64,000 nt of DNA from Apium graveolens (Eukaryota; Streptophyta; Magnoliopsida; Apiales; Apiaceae). The stretch covers positions 40,605,853 to 40,669,852 of the forward strand of contig NC_133657.1 of assembly GCF_009905375.1 (NCBI RefSeq), read 5' to 3'. Shown here one piece after another: positions 42,807 to 55,400 of this stretch. Position 1 is the stretch's first letter. Each line of letters begins with the position of its first letter. The position numbers and the translations under genes were made by a program. Under the pieces are notes generated by a model. The model did not search any database. It was not told where the DNA came from and worked only from the letters and a program-made list of their open reading frames with translations.

Positions 42807-45592
42807 CTGATGTTGTGTGATGAAAGAAGAAAGCAAGGGTGAGCAGCAAGCCCACCAAAATAGTATTTATAATGATTAACTATATATGAGCCTTTTCATA
42901 GTACTCATGAAAGTCTTGGTCAAAAGAAATGAACCAAGTTTGATATCTTAATGCGATGAAGTCGCAAAATGTTCAGTATATATACATATATACTTTTCAA
43001 ATTCTTGGAAGTCCTCTTCCATGTATAATATATACAAAGTTCCAGTTTATAACTGTATAAAAAAAATATCGTTGCAAGGTGATCTTATATATCTAACCTT
43101 GTCTCAACGTTTTTCTGAAAGTCTTTGTCATTCATAAGACAAACATTAACTAGATATAAGTTTAAAAAGATGAAGTTACAAGGTACTCCAATATACTTAT
43201 ATCTTTTCCAAATACTACTTGAACTACCACCGTTCAAGTTATAATTAGTTCAAAAGTTCATCACATAGATGAGACTACAAGACAGATTTGAATAGATTAA
43301 ATCTTTGAAGTAGTATTGAAGGAAATGAAGTTATGATATACTTCATTAAGTTCCGATATATATATCCACATATACATCTTCCTTATACAGTCCCTGAAAA
43401 CCTCTGTCATGTAAAGTATGAACAGAGTTTGTAACATCCAATGAATTTTTGGAAGGGAAAACGAATTGTGGCATAAACCCGATATCTTGCTGATCAGGCA
43501 AAGATACCAATAAGTAACCTTTTCTACTAGTAGATGGACGAATTCCCCACTGGTCATCACCCTGGTCGCAATAGGACCTTATGCTGGACTGCCACTCAGC
43601 CACTTATGCATTTGATGGACTCCCACTGAGCCACTTACACTATCATGGACGCCCACTGAGCCCATGTTGCTTATGCCGACTCGATAGATGGACTTACTTC
43701 CCGAACGTTGGGTAAGTAATCAATTCATTTACCAAAACTGCAACCTTGTTGCGAATATAAAATACACCATAGAGCCGGATCCCTCAGGTTTTGAGCGAGT
43801 ATTTAAATCCCCTTTTTAAAAGGAAGATCTTAAATATAAAAATGAGCTTTGGGATCCGCTCTAACTTTTAAAAATCATTTTGAAGACTCGAAAACACTTT
43901 AAAGAGTGTTTGGAGTAATGCTGATTTAATGAAGTAAATCAGTCCCAATATATTTAGAAAATGTTTGTATATTATTATTTAAATAATATTCCCATAAAGA
44001 ATAATCTTTATACAAATAATTGAAGTAGAAGTTGTGAGACTTATACATGAAATGAGTATTAAATAACCAAAGATATACTTATACGAAAGTACTATCTTTA
44101 TTTGAATAATTGAAAATAAGTTTGATTATCGAAACATTATTCTTTAATAAAATAAAGAATATTATTAAATAATAAGCGGAGTCATAATACCTCGAATGAA
44201 TATTTTAAATAATATTCATTAAATAAAATAACGGAGTCATACATCCTCAAATGAATATTCAATTAATAATCATTAATAATATAACTGAGTCATAAGCCCT
44301 CGAATGAATATTCGAAATAATATTCAATAATAAAATAAAGGAGTCATAAGTCCTCGGATGAATATTCGAAATAATATTCAATAATAAAATAAAGTTAAAG
44401 TTATCGAATAAACCTTATTCGATTAATAGTTTTGAAAACTATAACCATATATATATATAAATATATATATTATACTCGGGAACATCGACTCCCGGTTTAG
44501 AAATATGTTCACCTTTTGATCCCCTATACTAAGGGTAAACTCAATACCGCTTATCTCTAGCATAGGTATTATGCAACTGTAAGCATTTTAACCAACAGAT
44601 ATATAATCCAAGAATATAAAACAGGCATGCATATATACCATATCACATGCTACAATATATCGCAAGAACTTGCTAATAACAAATATGCATTTATCGCAAG
44701 ATCATGCATATACACATATACATCACAACAACAGTATAACGGGTAGAAAACTTGCCTGAGCAACTGGGGGTGATAAAAGGCTCGGGACGGGTCTGGTAAC
44801 CTATAAACAACAAGTAAGTTGGAATTAAACCAAAGTCACTTGTAAATCTATACTTTAACTAACTTAGACTCTAACGCTTGTTTTGCGCTTACTGATTCTC
44901 TTAAGTCACTCGAGTACCCTCGGCTCCACCATTTTTAATAATCTAACCATTACAAGTTTTAAGGCGATTCCTTCGCGGGTGTCTTACCAACTGCCTATTA
45001 CACCTTACATAAATGTTTCATACTTCAATTAGTCCTTTAAGGTCTTTAACCTATGTTTCAAAGTAAGGCGAGGGGTAAGGGTTCATTCGCGAAACGTCGT
45101 TACTTAAAACGGCCGTTTCTCGTAAACCGTTCATCGGAATCAAAAGAACCACATATCAAAACGAAGCTCGTAATATGAACTATCTAAACATGGCAATGGT
45201 CAAAACCTAGCAGTGAGTTCAAGGGTTCTGATGTTAAGAACAAAAACATTCTACGGTAAATCGGGCATTACGACGGCTATGTTTACGCAATTTCCCAAAT
45301 TTAAACCATTCCAAAACAACCCATAATTAAGCCACAATCACATCCCAATCCAAACTCCATCCATACCACATCCTAAAAGCCCCAATAAATTCAATATTAA
45401 CATTTATACTTATGCTTAAGCTTGAATTTAACTATACTTAAGTTCTTTAAACCAAAACAACAAGATTCACCATCCATTTCACTACCACTCCAACCCAAAT
45501 TCTAAACCAACAAGCATTAAGCTACTATATCACCATAAAAACTAGAATCATCCTATTTAACAAAGTAAAGCTAGGGTTTGGAGATGATATAC
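42807..45592 (-). other. putative leader intron within the LTR of E
   Basis: Sense direction: AAGGAAG|GTATAT at 45592, a strong plant donor context followed by CTCCAAACCCTAGC; 2786 bases; then TGCTCACCCTTGC, pyrimidine-rich TTTCTTCTTTC and AACATCAG (acceptor at 42807). The same sites recur in LTR 2 and LTR 3. Confidence 0.45.
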
Positions 45593-46550
45593 CTTCCTTG
45601 AAGTGGTGTGAGTAGCTAGGAAGCCTTAAGAAGTCTTGAGATGACTTAGGGATGCTTGGATCTTAAAGGAAAAACAAGAAAATCAAGTTAAAATTCTTGA
45701 AGTCACTATTCATTGTCTTCTTCATTGATTTCTTGAAGAAGATTATGAATGATTTGGAGGCTTAAACTCATAGAATAGCCATAACTATGCATAAGGAATA
45801 CTAGGGAATTATCTTGCCAATTTAGGAAGCCTTGAACTTGAATTTTGAAAATTTTCCCTTTGAAAACTAGGAAAATCCGAGTGCAATGTTCTTGGTGATG
45901 AAAATAAAATTTTGTTTTGATGAAAAATGATTTACTTGGCTTGGTGGATGTAGTTTTGGTTTTTGTTTTAGTTAATTACCTTTTTAGCCTTAAACTTTGT
46001 GTGGTTCCAATTCAACCACATTTCCTTCCTTCCTTTATCATGCTTATATCATCATGTGGTGTCATCCTTCCCTCTTTGTCCTCTTCTCATTGGTTGGATG
46101 ACATCATCCCCTGTAATCTCTTTGATTAACTTCCTAATTGTTTGCCTAATGACCGCTGATCTGTTATACGGTTCGCTTAACTTTCGTTTTCGTTTATCGT
46201 TTGAGGGATCATACCCGGGATCTTATTACTTAGGTTCCCTTAACCTTTCTCAATACATTATATTCCTTTTTATGATCCTCTCTTATAATCCTTTAATTTA
46301 AATCCTTTTTACCCTGTTACCTTATACTCAATTCTTTCCGTATCTAGTGGATTTTCCGGGAAAAAATCAAAGTATTCGGAATTGGATTCTGACGATCTTT
46401 ACATACACTTATATACCATATAGAGTACTAATAAAATCTCAGAATATCAATAACAGAATCCCTACATAGTGGGGCATGAAAAGTTTTCTCATTCAGTAAA
46501 AACACTATTTATAAGGGTTTCAAAATTTTCCAAAAATTGGGGTTATTACA

Positions 46551-46585
46551 GTCTCCCCTCCTTAAAAGGATTCCGTCCCGGAATC
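46551..46585 (-). other. polypurine tract and hairpin of E
   Basis: Minus strand AAGGAGGGGAGAC next to LTR 1, preceded by GATTCCG-GGA-CGGAATC (46569-46585). Compared with B and D the stem has changed on both sides (CTG/CAG to CCG/CGG), keeping pairing. Confidence 0.85.
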
Positions 46586-47335
46586 AGATAGAAAATGAAT
46601 AGGGATACTCTCTTAGCATTGCACTTTCTAACTCTCGAGTAAATTTTCCCACATTGTGGTCCTACCACCAACTCTGCCTAGTTTAATAACCCTTGTCCTA
46701 AGCACTTGTTCCTTTTCACTCTCTAACCCTTCCTGGTTGCTCCATATAGGTTACGTCGGGTTGCGTGTCTATGTGCTCATATGCCCCTATTTGTCTGGCA
46801 TCCGAATTATACTTCCTTAACATTATTACGTGGAAGACGTTATGACTTGCTACATGTTCGGGGGTAGGGCTAGCTCATATGCTAACTTCCCAAAACGTCT
46901 TTATATATCCATGGGTCCAACAATTGGTGGACTTAGCTTTCCTTTCTTTCCGAATCTCAGTAACCCCTTCCAAGGGAATACCTATAACAATACTAGGTCC
47001 CCTACTTCTCATTCCTTGTCCTTTCGTGTCAAATCAACATACTTCTTATGTCCATCTTGGGCTACTACCAGCCGTCCTCTGATTAAATCTATTAAATCCT
47101 TGGTCCTTTGGACCACTGCTGGTCCGAGTATCTTGCGCTCTACAACTTCATCCTAACATAAGGGAGATCGACATTTTCTTCCCTCAAGGATCTCATAAGG
47201 CGATATCTCGATAATGACATATGATCTATTGTCGTAAGATAACTCAATCCACGTTAAGTGATCATTCCAAATTCTTTCAAGTCTATTGCATGGAATTTTA
47301 TCACAGCTTCTAGCACTATAGCTTTGGCGTCTCAA
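46586..47335 (-). pseudogene. pol: E integrase C-terminus and chromodomain remnants
   Basis: The frame at 47335-47153 contains RIWNDHLTWIELSYDNRSYV and EGRKCRSPLC, the late integrase motif. Towards the polypurine tract come LAYELALPP (about 46860-46890) and HNVGKFTRELESAMLREYP (about 46600-46665), a decayed chromodomain C-terminal half. Several stops and shifts. Confidence 0.65.
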
Positions 47336-50150
47336 TACCCATTCTTTTCCAGTTCGTAATCGCTACTACCTTCCGTTCCTAATATTATACTGATTATACT
47401 TTTGCTCGTTAGCGTTCTATAACCTTTTAATAACCACGTCAACCTTAGTATCACGAATGTGTTTCCATTCTGAATACTACCACAACTTTATTACTCCTTT
47501 TTCAGCTGTTTCTATTTCCCAAAGTTTGATCAATCATATAGAAGTAAATGAATTTGTTGAGAGATCACTATGATCATGAACACTTGTTATATCGCATAGT
47601 TAGTACAGAAGGTGGCCAGCCTTTAGTACTTGACCATCAATTAAACAATAGATGGTATCCTACTAGGCTTCTATCACACAGATAGATAGTCATTCGGCAA
47701 TACCTCCCCTTCTGGAAGGGTTGTTCTTCTCAGCTTACATGAAATGAAATGAAGAGAAAAGAACGAACTGAAGAGAATTGTATATTCGTAAAAATTTTAT
47801 TGCCATAAAATATCTGGCTTGGAATCTACCTCTGAAATATAGAGGTTTGTCATAGGAGAACAAAACATATATGTATTTATATCAACATCAAGTACTGTAG
47901 CATCGTATTTCACATGCCTAAATATTTTTGCTATTGCGTCCATCATTCTATGGACCCATGCTCTTCCTCGAGCTTATACACAATCACCTTTGAAACTCCC
48001 TTGATATCGAAAATCGAACCTGGGATCTCATTCTAGACATCATCGTTACTTGAATTCTATGCTTGCACCGTAACCTTCCTCGTATAATAATACGACTCTC
48101 TATTGATAAGAAAGAATAAATATTCAATAGGTAGATAATCTACTTAATTAGTCTATCAATGATAACTTATACACCACCACGACCCGATTAGTGGTACTCA
48201 ATCTCAACATTCATTCCAATACAACTCTCATGGTTGTAATCGACTCATTACTCGCAGAATCATTGTTGCATTACTATGGTCCACCACTGACCTACTATCG
48301 TAATTCACTTTCCATGAAATCTTAATATCTAACCATACGGAGTCCATACATGTCGTATAGAATTCTCCTAAGGAGGTAACATAATTTCCATTCATGATTC
48401 ATGAAGAACACTCTAGATTCCTGATGTATATACATGACATGAAGCAGATAAAATTGCAGAAGAGTTTCAATCAAAGTAACGATAGCAGGTTAATACCATT
48501 CTTAATCATATACCTTCAATAGAAGACTTAACTCGAAGGTTCGTCTAGTCCTTTTTGAAACATGGTCCTGGCTTATCTCAAGATAGTATCTTCTGAGATA
48601 GATAGCCCGCTCATGGCGATTACACGAATTAAACCTTTACCAACTACTATTATGGTTGGGTATTGCACAGTCATCAAAAGGAATGTCAATCTTTCAAACC
48701 ATAATACAACCTTTACGGCTTCAACCATTATTACTGTATTCCTCTGGCACGAGCGCCTGTAATTGTCCTCTTACATTTAAAGTGTCGGCCACCTCTTTGG
48801 CCTTTACTGATAGTAATATTTCCTTACAATCAATGTCATCTTAACCACTTTCACTAATTTTCTACCCCATTTCAATCACAGCTTATGTGAAGATGTTTTC
48901 CTTAAAATCTGATGAGTAAAAAAAATCACCATTTTTCCATAAGTTATTGCCTCAGTCTTTAGAGGTTAATCACTGTCACGACTGACTCTCAATCATAATT
49001 AGAACATCTTTTTATCTTAAGTCCTAATTGCCCTAAACAACTTCGACCAATACTGGTTCGATCCATACCTTCTCGTGGTTTAACACGTGCCCCACTTGGC
49101 ATCATTATAATTACGTCATATTTCCTTTATCAACATTTCTATTTTTGATAATTTTGAATATTACCTTTCTCCTTGTAAAACCTCTAAGGTTATCCTTGAA
49201 TCGTTCCTCCTGTATTCCCTAGATACAGGGCATATCAAGATACCATTTATTAATACCAGAATCATTGTTTATATACTTCTGAAAAAAATTCTCCACTGAT
49301 TCTTAAAGGTTGTTATTACCTTAATCCTTTCCAATTCATACTGTCAAAACTCATACTATCCCTATTAAGGGTGAAATGCCAACCTTTATGCATTTCCCCA
49401 GGATTCATTTTAAGTTACCGATGTTTTATCCTTAATTCCAGCTTTAAAAGGTACCTGCATTCTTCCATGGATAAATCAAGTCATATAACCCTGATAAGGG
49501 TGTCTTATTCAATCATTTCCACCTCGATAGTATATGCCAAATTTCACAATAACATCTGTATTCAAAATGAGGTCAATCAATATGGCCTCCAAAAGATAAC
49601 AACGGTTATCCGCTTTTCTTGCCCAATCTGGTAACGATAACAAGGATGTTCTGGAAGATATTGGTCGTGTTCAACGCGAACTTCTTCTTAATAATTCCTT
49701 ATTTACTTTTGTTGTTTATCTCAACAGTCACCTCAATGTTGGGATATCTTTCATACATGGCGTCTCCCTTTCTGGGTATCAAGCCACCGGTCTTACACTT
49801 CACATTCCTTAAGGTCACTTCCTTCATCCAATTTTTCCTAATTTCTTACTTTCTTGTCTCCTCAGTCTATCCGTGTCTCAATATTTATCCTTCAAACTAT
49901 CTCAAGGTTTCCTCAAATCCTCCCAACTTACAGGGGATAAAATATGTGTATCTCTTATTCCTTCAACCATCAATTTAACTCATGGTGAATCACCCTCATC
50001 CTGATGATTACATACTTTTCTATTTCTATTGCTACGAGTCTTTAGGGTTTCCTCATACCCAACTTCCTTATCATTCCTCAAACTCTATTGCCTTTATATT
50101 CCTTTCCACTTCAGTTTCTTTTTTTTTTATTTTCCTTTCTCTTATCATTA
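47336..50150 (-). pseudogene. pol: E pol remnants
   Basis: Very decayed. Possible landmarks on the minus strand: a DYLPIEYL block near 48110-48140 (integrase SAHFLPI), KEVADTLN near 48780 (ADALSR border) and GDFFYSSDF near 48920 (RNase H YSDAS). I could not place the RT active site or the protease with confidence. Confidence 0.4.
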
Positions 50151-50570
50151 TTTCATGAACCAACCCACCATAAGCATCGATTTCAAACATCCTGTCATTC
50201 TGGATTCGTGTCCTCAGAACGAATCTTGACAACTTTTACAACTTAGATTCATAATTCATCATACTCGTCTGCCTTTGTTCTGGCTCTAAAGCTTTTACAC
50301 TATCCCCATAACCTTGGGAAGTACTTTCCTGAAAATAATTGACTGAACTTAAATCAGTTTATTATAATCTCTTGCTCCGTGCCTTCCTTGGTCTTTCACC
50401 AGCGGGTGGTCTCCCTCTTAGGAGGGTAAGTGATAAAAACAGTCTTTTGTGGTTCGTCAATCATTTAGAATCTCAAATGATTCCTATATTTCCTTTAGCC
50501 AGGCTCTGGCCTCAACTGGGTCAACTTGTTCCTTGGAACACTGAGAGCTTAGCGATTTAATGGTCCTGAA
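50151..50570 (-). pseudogene. gag: E gag core remnant
   Basis: Minus-strand pieces resemble the gypsy gag domain: QSLAKGN near 50500 (ARAWLKEI position), SVNYFQESTSQGYG near 50320, YESKL near 50250, RFVLRTRIQNDRMFEIDAYG near 50165-50225 (compare [17 protein letters not shown] in D). This fixes the gene order: accessory frame, gag, pol, PPT. Confidence 0.5.
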
Positions 50571-51115
50571 AGAATTTCCCACTACATTATTTCCCTCAAG
50601 GTGGTGGTTGGGAAATAAAGTATAAGTTCTGTTTAGACAAGTCCATGAATTTCCGTATAGGAGTAGCGTCTCGGGTCCTCTTACCTCGCTCGACTTCTGT
50701 TTTCTTAGTCTAAATATTTCTTCCTACTCCCCATAATTGGGGTCATCTTTTAATTTGAAATCCTCATTTTTCCCTCTTTTAGTCCTTGCACGATTGCAAA
50801 TTATGAATTCTTAAGTTCGATAAACTTCATGACACTCTCTTAAGTGTTAATAGAGCAATTAACAATGTGATCTTATCACAACAACTCATCTGAACTGAAT
50901 TTAATGAATATATACATAACCATTTGTTCGAGGGTACAACTGAACATATTAAAGAGAATTACATCATTTGATCTGATCGCTTATAACCCAAAAGTACTAC
51001 CATAGATAATCATCTAGTCATTAAAATTAATCATTCATAACTTAGGCTAATCCTCCAAAAGCGGTGCTACATGAAACCCTTGTCTGATTGCTCTGGCTCT
51101 GCACACTACCATGGA
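50571..51115 (-). other. spacer between accessory frame and gag of E
   Basis: About 545 bases without readable protein; in sense it is the region from the accessory stop codon to the gag start, which I cannot locate exactly. Confidence 0.4.
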
Positions 51116-51964
51116 TCAAGAAATGCGAGCACGCACGACATCCATAACCTGCTCCATTAAAGCGGTGATGAGGTCTAGGATAGTTGCAAGTAGAGCTGGA
51201 TCAATCTGACCCTCAAGATGGCCTCTAGCTGTAACACGGGTGGTAGCCTCAATCCTTTCCATGCTATGAGCTAATCCCGCCGGAAGTACCCCGCCCTCAA
51301 TCCTTGGTGCAGTAAGTCGATCCAACAGATCACTCCTAACATTACGGGCCTCGGACAGGCCACCCAAAATCATATGATAATTGGCGATAAGAGAAGCCTG
51401 AGTGGTAGCATCTAGCAGTCCATGGGGTGCAGGTGGTGCAGACCCAGGAGATCCAAATGGATAACCAAGCACGGTATCAGGTGACAATGGTGCAGGAGAT
51501 AAATGTGGCATTTCCTCAGTAGGTGTTGGGCTCTGTACCGGGGATGGAACAGGAATTGGTGGAACCTCATGGATGTCTACAGGAACCTCTGGAAGAGGGT
51601 CTGATACTGGTATAATTGGGGTCGTGGAAGGCCCCACTCCTTCTGCCCTCATTAACCTTTGTGCCCTTGGTAACTCGTCATCCTCTAGTGCCACCCTCGT
51701 GGCCATTCTTGCTCTGGTAGTCACCCTGACTACGGTCATCAATTCCTCAGCGGTCCTCTCTTCATTCTCATCAGGATCCTCCATGAGATCCTCCTCAGCC
51801 ACAATCCTTTCCGGAATAACATCCTCAACCGCAACATTCTCAATATGAATCTCATCCGGTCCCTCATTAGGGTACTCCATCGAATTCACAATTTGATCTC
51901 CAACTTGTAATAAAACATCCTCATGCTGATGCTCCTGAACCTCAGGGTTCGGTACCCCGCTGCC
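51116..51964 (-). CDS. E accessory frame upstream of gag, putative third exon
   Basis: 282 open codons, from a TATAG acceptor-like site (AG ending at 51965) to TGA at 51116. First in-frame ATG at 51880. Layout: acidic N-terminus (EEDLMEDPDENEE), basic helix (RVTTRARMATRVALEDDE), Pro-rich linker (VPPIPVPSPVQSPTP), then a helical C-terminus (MILGGLSEARNVRSDLLDRL ... LLATILDLITALMEQV). It stays open while gag and pol of E are full of stops. The C-terminal part recalls the D frame (34465-34821). A GAG|GTAGAA donor at 52458 joins in phase 0 across a 494-base intron, giving an N-terminus like histone H3. No known domain recognised. Confidence 0.55.
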   Translation of the reverse strand, partial: GSGVPNPEVQEHQHEDVLLQVGDQIVNSMEYPNEGPDEIHIENVAVEDVIPERIVAEEDLMEDPDENEERTAEELMTVVRVTTRARMATRVALEDDELPRAQRLMRAEGVGPSTTPIIPVSDPLPEVPVDIHEVPPIPVPSPVQSPTPTEEMPHLSPAPLSPDTVLGYPFGSPGSAPPAPHGLLDATTQASLIANYHMILGGLSEARNVRSDLLDRLTAPRIEGGVLPAGLAHSMERIEATTRVTARGHLEGQIDPALLATILDLITALMEQVMDVVRARIS

Positions 51965-52458
51965 CTATACGAGAACGAACTATGTTACTATCACGATATT
52001 TATAAGGGTTCCCGTAAGGGTTTTAACTGTCAGTACTATGTTAGGTAGCCCGACTATGAACTTGGCAAGAGTTCTTATTATCTTAGTTATTATCTTAACG
52101 TCACATCATCTCTAAGGTTTATAACGCTTAGCTCTGATACCACTTCTGTAACACCCCCAAATCCGGGGTCGGGGATCCGGGTTGTCACGAGTTCCATTTC
52201 CCTTAATAACACCCAATCTTAATAATTAATCAACTACTCTGTACTGTGACCCCACAATAAACACACACACCACAAGTTATAGTCTCAGAGATTATCATCC
52301 AAAAATAATCACAAGTCGTTTTATTCCATAATTACATGCCAATACACCTTAAACAGGTTTCTGAATAAATTTACATTTCTCTGCCATTATTACAACTCAT
52401 AATATACATAAGTCTGGTACATCATTAGTTGAAAACTTAGCCTATTAGTAATTTCTAC
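51965..52458 (-). other. putative intron spanning LTR end and PBS of E
   Basis: Donor GAG|GTAGAA at 52458, acceptor CGTATAG ending at 51965; 494 bases. The TAG that closes the accessory frame upstream is itself the acceptor, so the third exon starts exactly where the frame opens. A branch-like CTAAC lies in GGGCTACCTAACATAG near 52045. Confidence 0.4.
52132..52142 (-). other. primer binding site of E (tRNA-iMet type)
   Basis: Minus strand TGGTATCAGAGCTAAGC, four bases inside LTR 2; repeated before LTR 3 at about 56446-56456. Confidence 0.9.
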
Positions 52459-55400
52459 CTCAGCTACAGCGGCCTCAACGCTTCCAGAAAGCTGCGGAAC
52501 GTTTCCTATCCGCTTGCGAATTGGGAGCTTGGTCCTGTTCATCTTATCTATCTGATGTTGTGTAATGAAAGAAGAAAGCAAGGGTGAGCAGCAAGCCCAC
52601 CAAAATAGTATTTATAATGATTAACAATATATGAGCCTTTTCATAGTACTCATGAAAGTCTTGGTCAAAAGAAATGAACCAAGTTTGATATCTTAATGCG
52701 ATGAAGTCGCAAAATGTTCAGTATATATATATATATATACTTTTCAAAATCTTGGAAGTCCTCTTCCATGTATAATATACACAAAGTTCCAGTTTATAAC
52801 TGTATAAAAAAAATATCGTTGCAAGGTGATCTCATATATCTAACCTTGTCTCAACATTTTTCTGAAAGTCTTTGTCATTCATAAGACAAACATTAACTGG
52901 ATATAAGTTTAAAAAGATGAAGTTACAAGGTACTCCAATATACTTATATCTTTTCCAAATACTACTTGAACTACCACCGTTCAAGTTATAATTAGTTCAA
53001 AAGTTCATCACATAGATGAGACTACAAGACAGATTTGAATAGATAAAATCTTTGAAGTAGTATTGAAGGAAATGAAGTTATGATATACTTCATTAAGTTC
53101 CGATATATATATCCACATATACATCTTCCTTATAGAGTCCCTGAAAACCTCTGTCATGTAAAGTATGAACAGAGTTTGTAACATCCAATGAATTTTTGGA
53201 AGGGAAAACGAATTGTGGCATAAACCCGATATCTTGCTGATCAGGCAAAGATACCAATAAGTAACCTTTTCTACTAGTAGATGGACGAATTCCCCACTGG
53301 TCATCACCCTGGTCGCAATAGGACCTTATGCTGGACTGCCACTCAGCCACTTATGCATTTGATGGACTCCCACTGAGCCACTTACACTATCATGGACGCC
53401 CACTGAGCCCATGTTGCTTATGCCGACTCGATAGATGGACTTACTTCCCGAACGTTGGGTAAGTAATCAATTCATTTACCAAAACTGCAACCTTGTTGCG
53501 AATATAAAATACACCATAGAGCCGGATCCCTCAGGTTTTGAGCGAGTATTTAAATCCCCTTTTTAAAAGGAAGATCTTAAATATAAAAATGAGTTTTGGG
53601 ATCCGCTCTAACTTTTAAAAATCATTTTGAAGACTCGAAAACACTTTAAAGAGTGTTTGGAGTAATGCTGATTTAATGAAGTAAATTAGTCCCAATATAT
53701 TTAGAAAATGTCTGAATATTATTATTTACATAATATTCCCATAAAGAATAATCTTTATACAAATAATTGAAGTAGAAGTTGTAAGACTTATACTTGAAAT
53801 GAGTATTAAATAACCAAAGATATACTTATACGAAAGTACTATCTTTATTTGAATAATCGAAAATAAGTTTGATTACCGAAACATTATTCTTTAATAAAAT
53901 AAAGAATATTATTAAATAACAAGCGAAGTCATAATACCTCGAATGAATATTATAAATAATATTCATTAAATAAAATAACGGAGTCATACATCCTCAAATG
54001 AATATTCAATTAATAATCATTAATAATATAACTGAGTCATAAGCCCTCGAATGAATATTCGAAATAATATTCAATAATAAAATAAAGGAGTCATAAGTCC
54101 TCGGATGAATATTCGAAATAATATTCAATAATAAAATAAAGTTAAAGTTATCGAATAAACCTTATTCGATTAATAGTTTTGAAAACTATAACCATATATA
54201 TATATAAAAATATATATATTATACTTGGGAACATCGACTCCCGGTTTAGAAATATGTTCACCTTTTGATCCCCTATACTAAGGGTAAACTCAATACCGCT
54301 TATCTCTAGCATAGGTATTATGCAACTGTAAGCATTTTAACCAACAGATATATAATCCAAGAATATAAAACAGGCATGCATATATACCATATCACATGCT
54401 ACAATATATCGCAAGAACTTGCTAATAACAAATATGCATTTATCGCAAGATCATGCATATACACATATACATCACAACAACAGTATAACGGGTAGAAAAC
54501 TTGCCTGAGCAACTGGGGGTGATAAAAGGCTCGGGACGAGTCTGGTAACCTATAAACAACAAGTAAGTTGGAATTAAACCAAAGTCACTTGTAAATCTAT
54601 ACTTTAACTAACTTAGACTCTAACGCTTGTTTTGCGCTTACTGATTCTCTTAAGTCACTCGAGTACCCTCGGCTCCACCATTTTTAATAATCTAACCATT
54701 ACAAGTTTTAAGGCGATTCCTTTGCGGGTGTCTTACCAACTGCCTATTACACCTTACATAAATGTTTCATACTTCAATTAGTCCTTTAAGGTCTTTAACC
54801 TATGTTTCAAAGTAAGGCGAGGGGTAAGGGTTCGTTCGCGAAACGTCGTTACTTAAAACGGCCGTTTCTCCTAAACTGTTCATCGGAATCAAACGAACCA
54901 CATATCAAAACGAAGCTCGTAACATGAACTATCTAAAAATGGCAATGGTCAAAACCTAGCAGTGAGTTCAAGGGTTCTGATATTAAGAACAAAAACAGTC
55001 TACGGTAAATCGGGCATTACGACGGCTATGTTTACGCGATTTCCCAAATTTAAACCATTCCAAAACAACTCATAATCAAGCCACAATCACATCCCAATCC
55101 AAACTCCATCCATACCACATCCTAACAGCCCCAATCAATTCAATATTAACATTTATACTTATGCTTAAGCTTGAATTTAACTATACTTAAGTTCTTTAAA
55201 CCAAAACAACAAGATTCACCATCCATTTCACTACCACTCCAACCCAAATTCTAAACCAACAAGCATTAAGCTACTATATCACCATAACAACTAGAATCAT
55301 CCTATTTAATAAAGTAAAGCTAGGGTTTGGAGATGATATACCTTCCTTGAAGTGGTGTGAGTAGCTAGGAAGCCTTAAGAAGTCTTGAGATGACTTAGGG

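Larger units (their letters stand above)
42401..46550 (-). repeat. LTR 1 of E (3' LTR in sense)
   Basis: 4150 bases, TGTAACACCC to GGTTATTACA. It differs from LTR 2 and LTR 3 at sites where those two agree (for example near 42530 and 46110), so it is the outgroup of the three. Confidence 0.95.

Noticed and set aside
44148..44400. Repeated TGAATATTC/GAATATTCA units in the E LTR as a possible satellite or origin
   Set aside because: They are short AT-rich inverted repeats present in all three LTRs; no regular period or known motif was found, so they are left as LTR sequence.
45917..46301. Hydrophobic plus-strand frames of 70-100 codons, repeated in all E LTRs
   Set aside because: They are antisense to the LTR promoter side of E and are repeated only because the LTRs are.
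46830..47156. 108-codon plus-strand frame
   Set aside because: It is antisense to the integrase C-terminal remnant of E on the minus strand.
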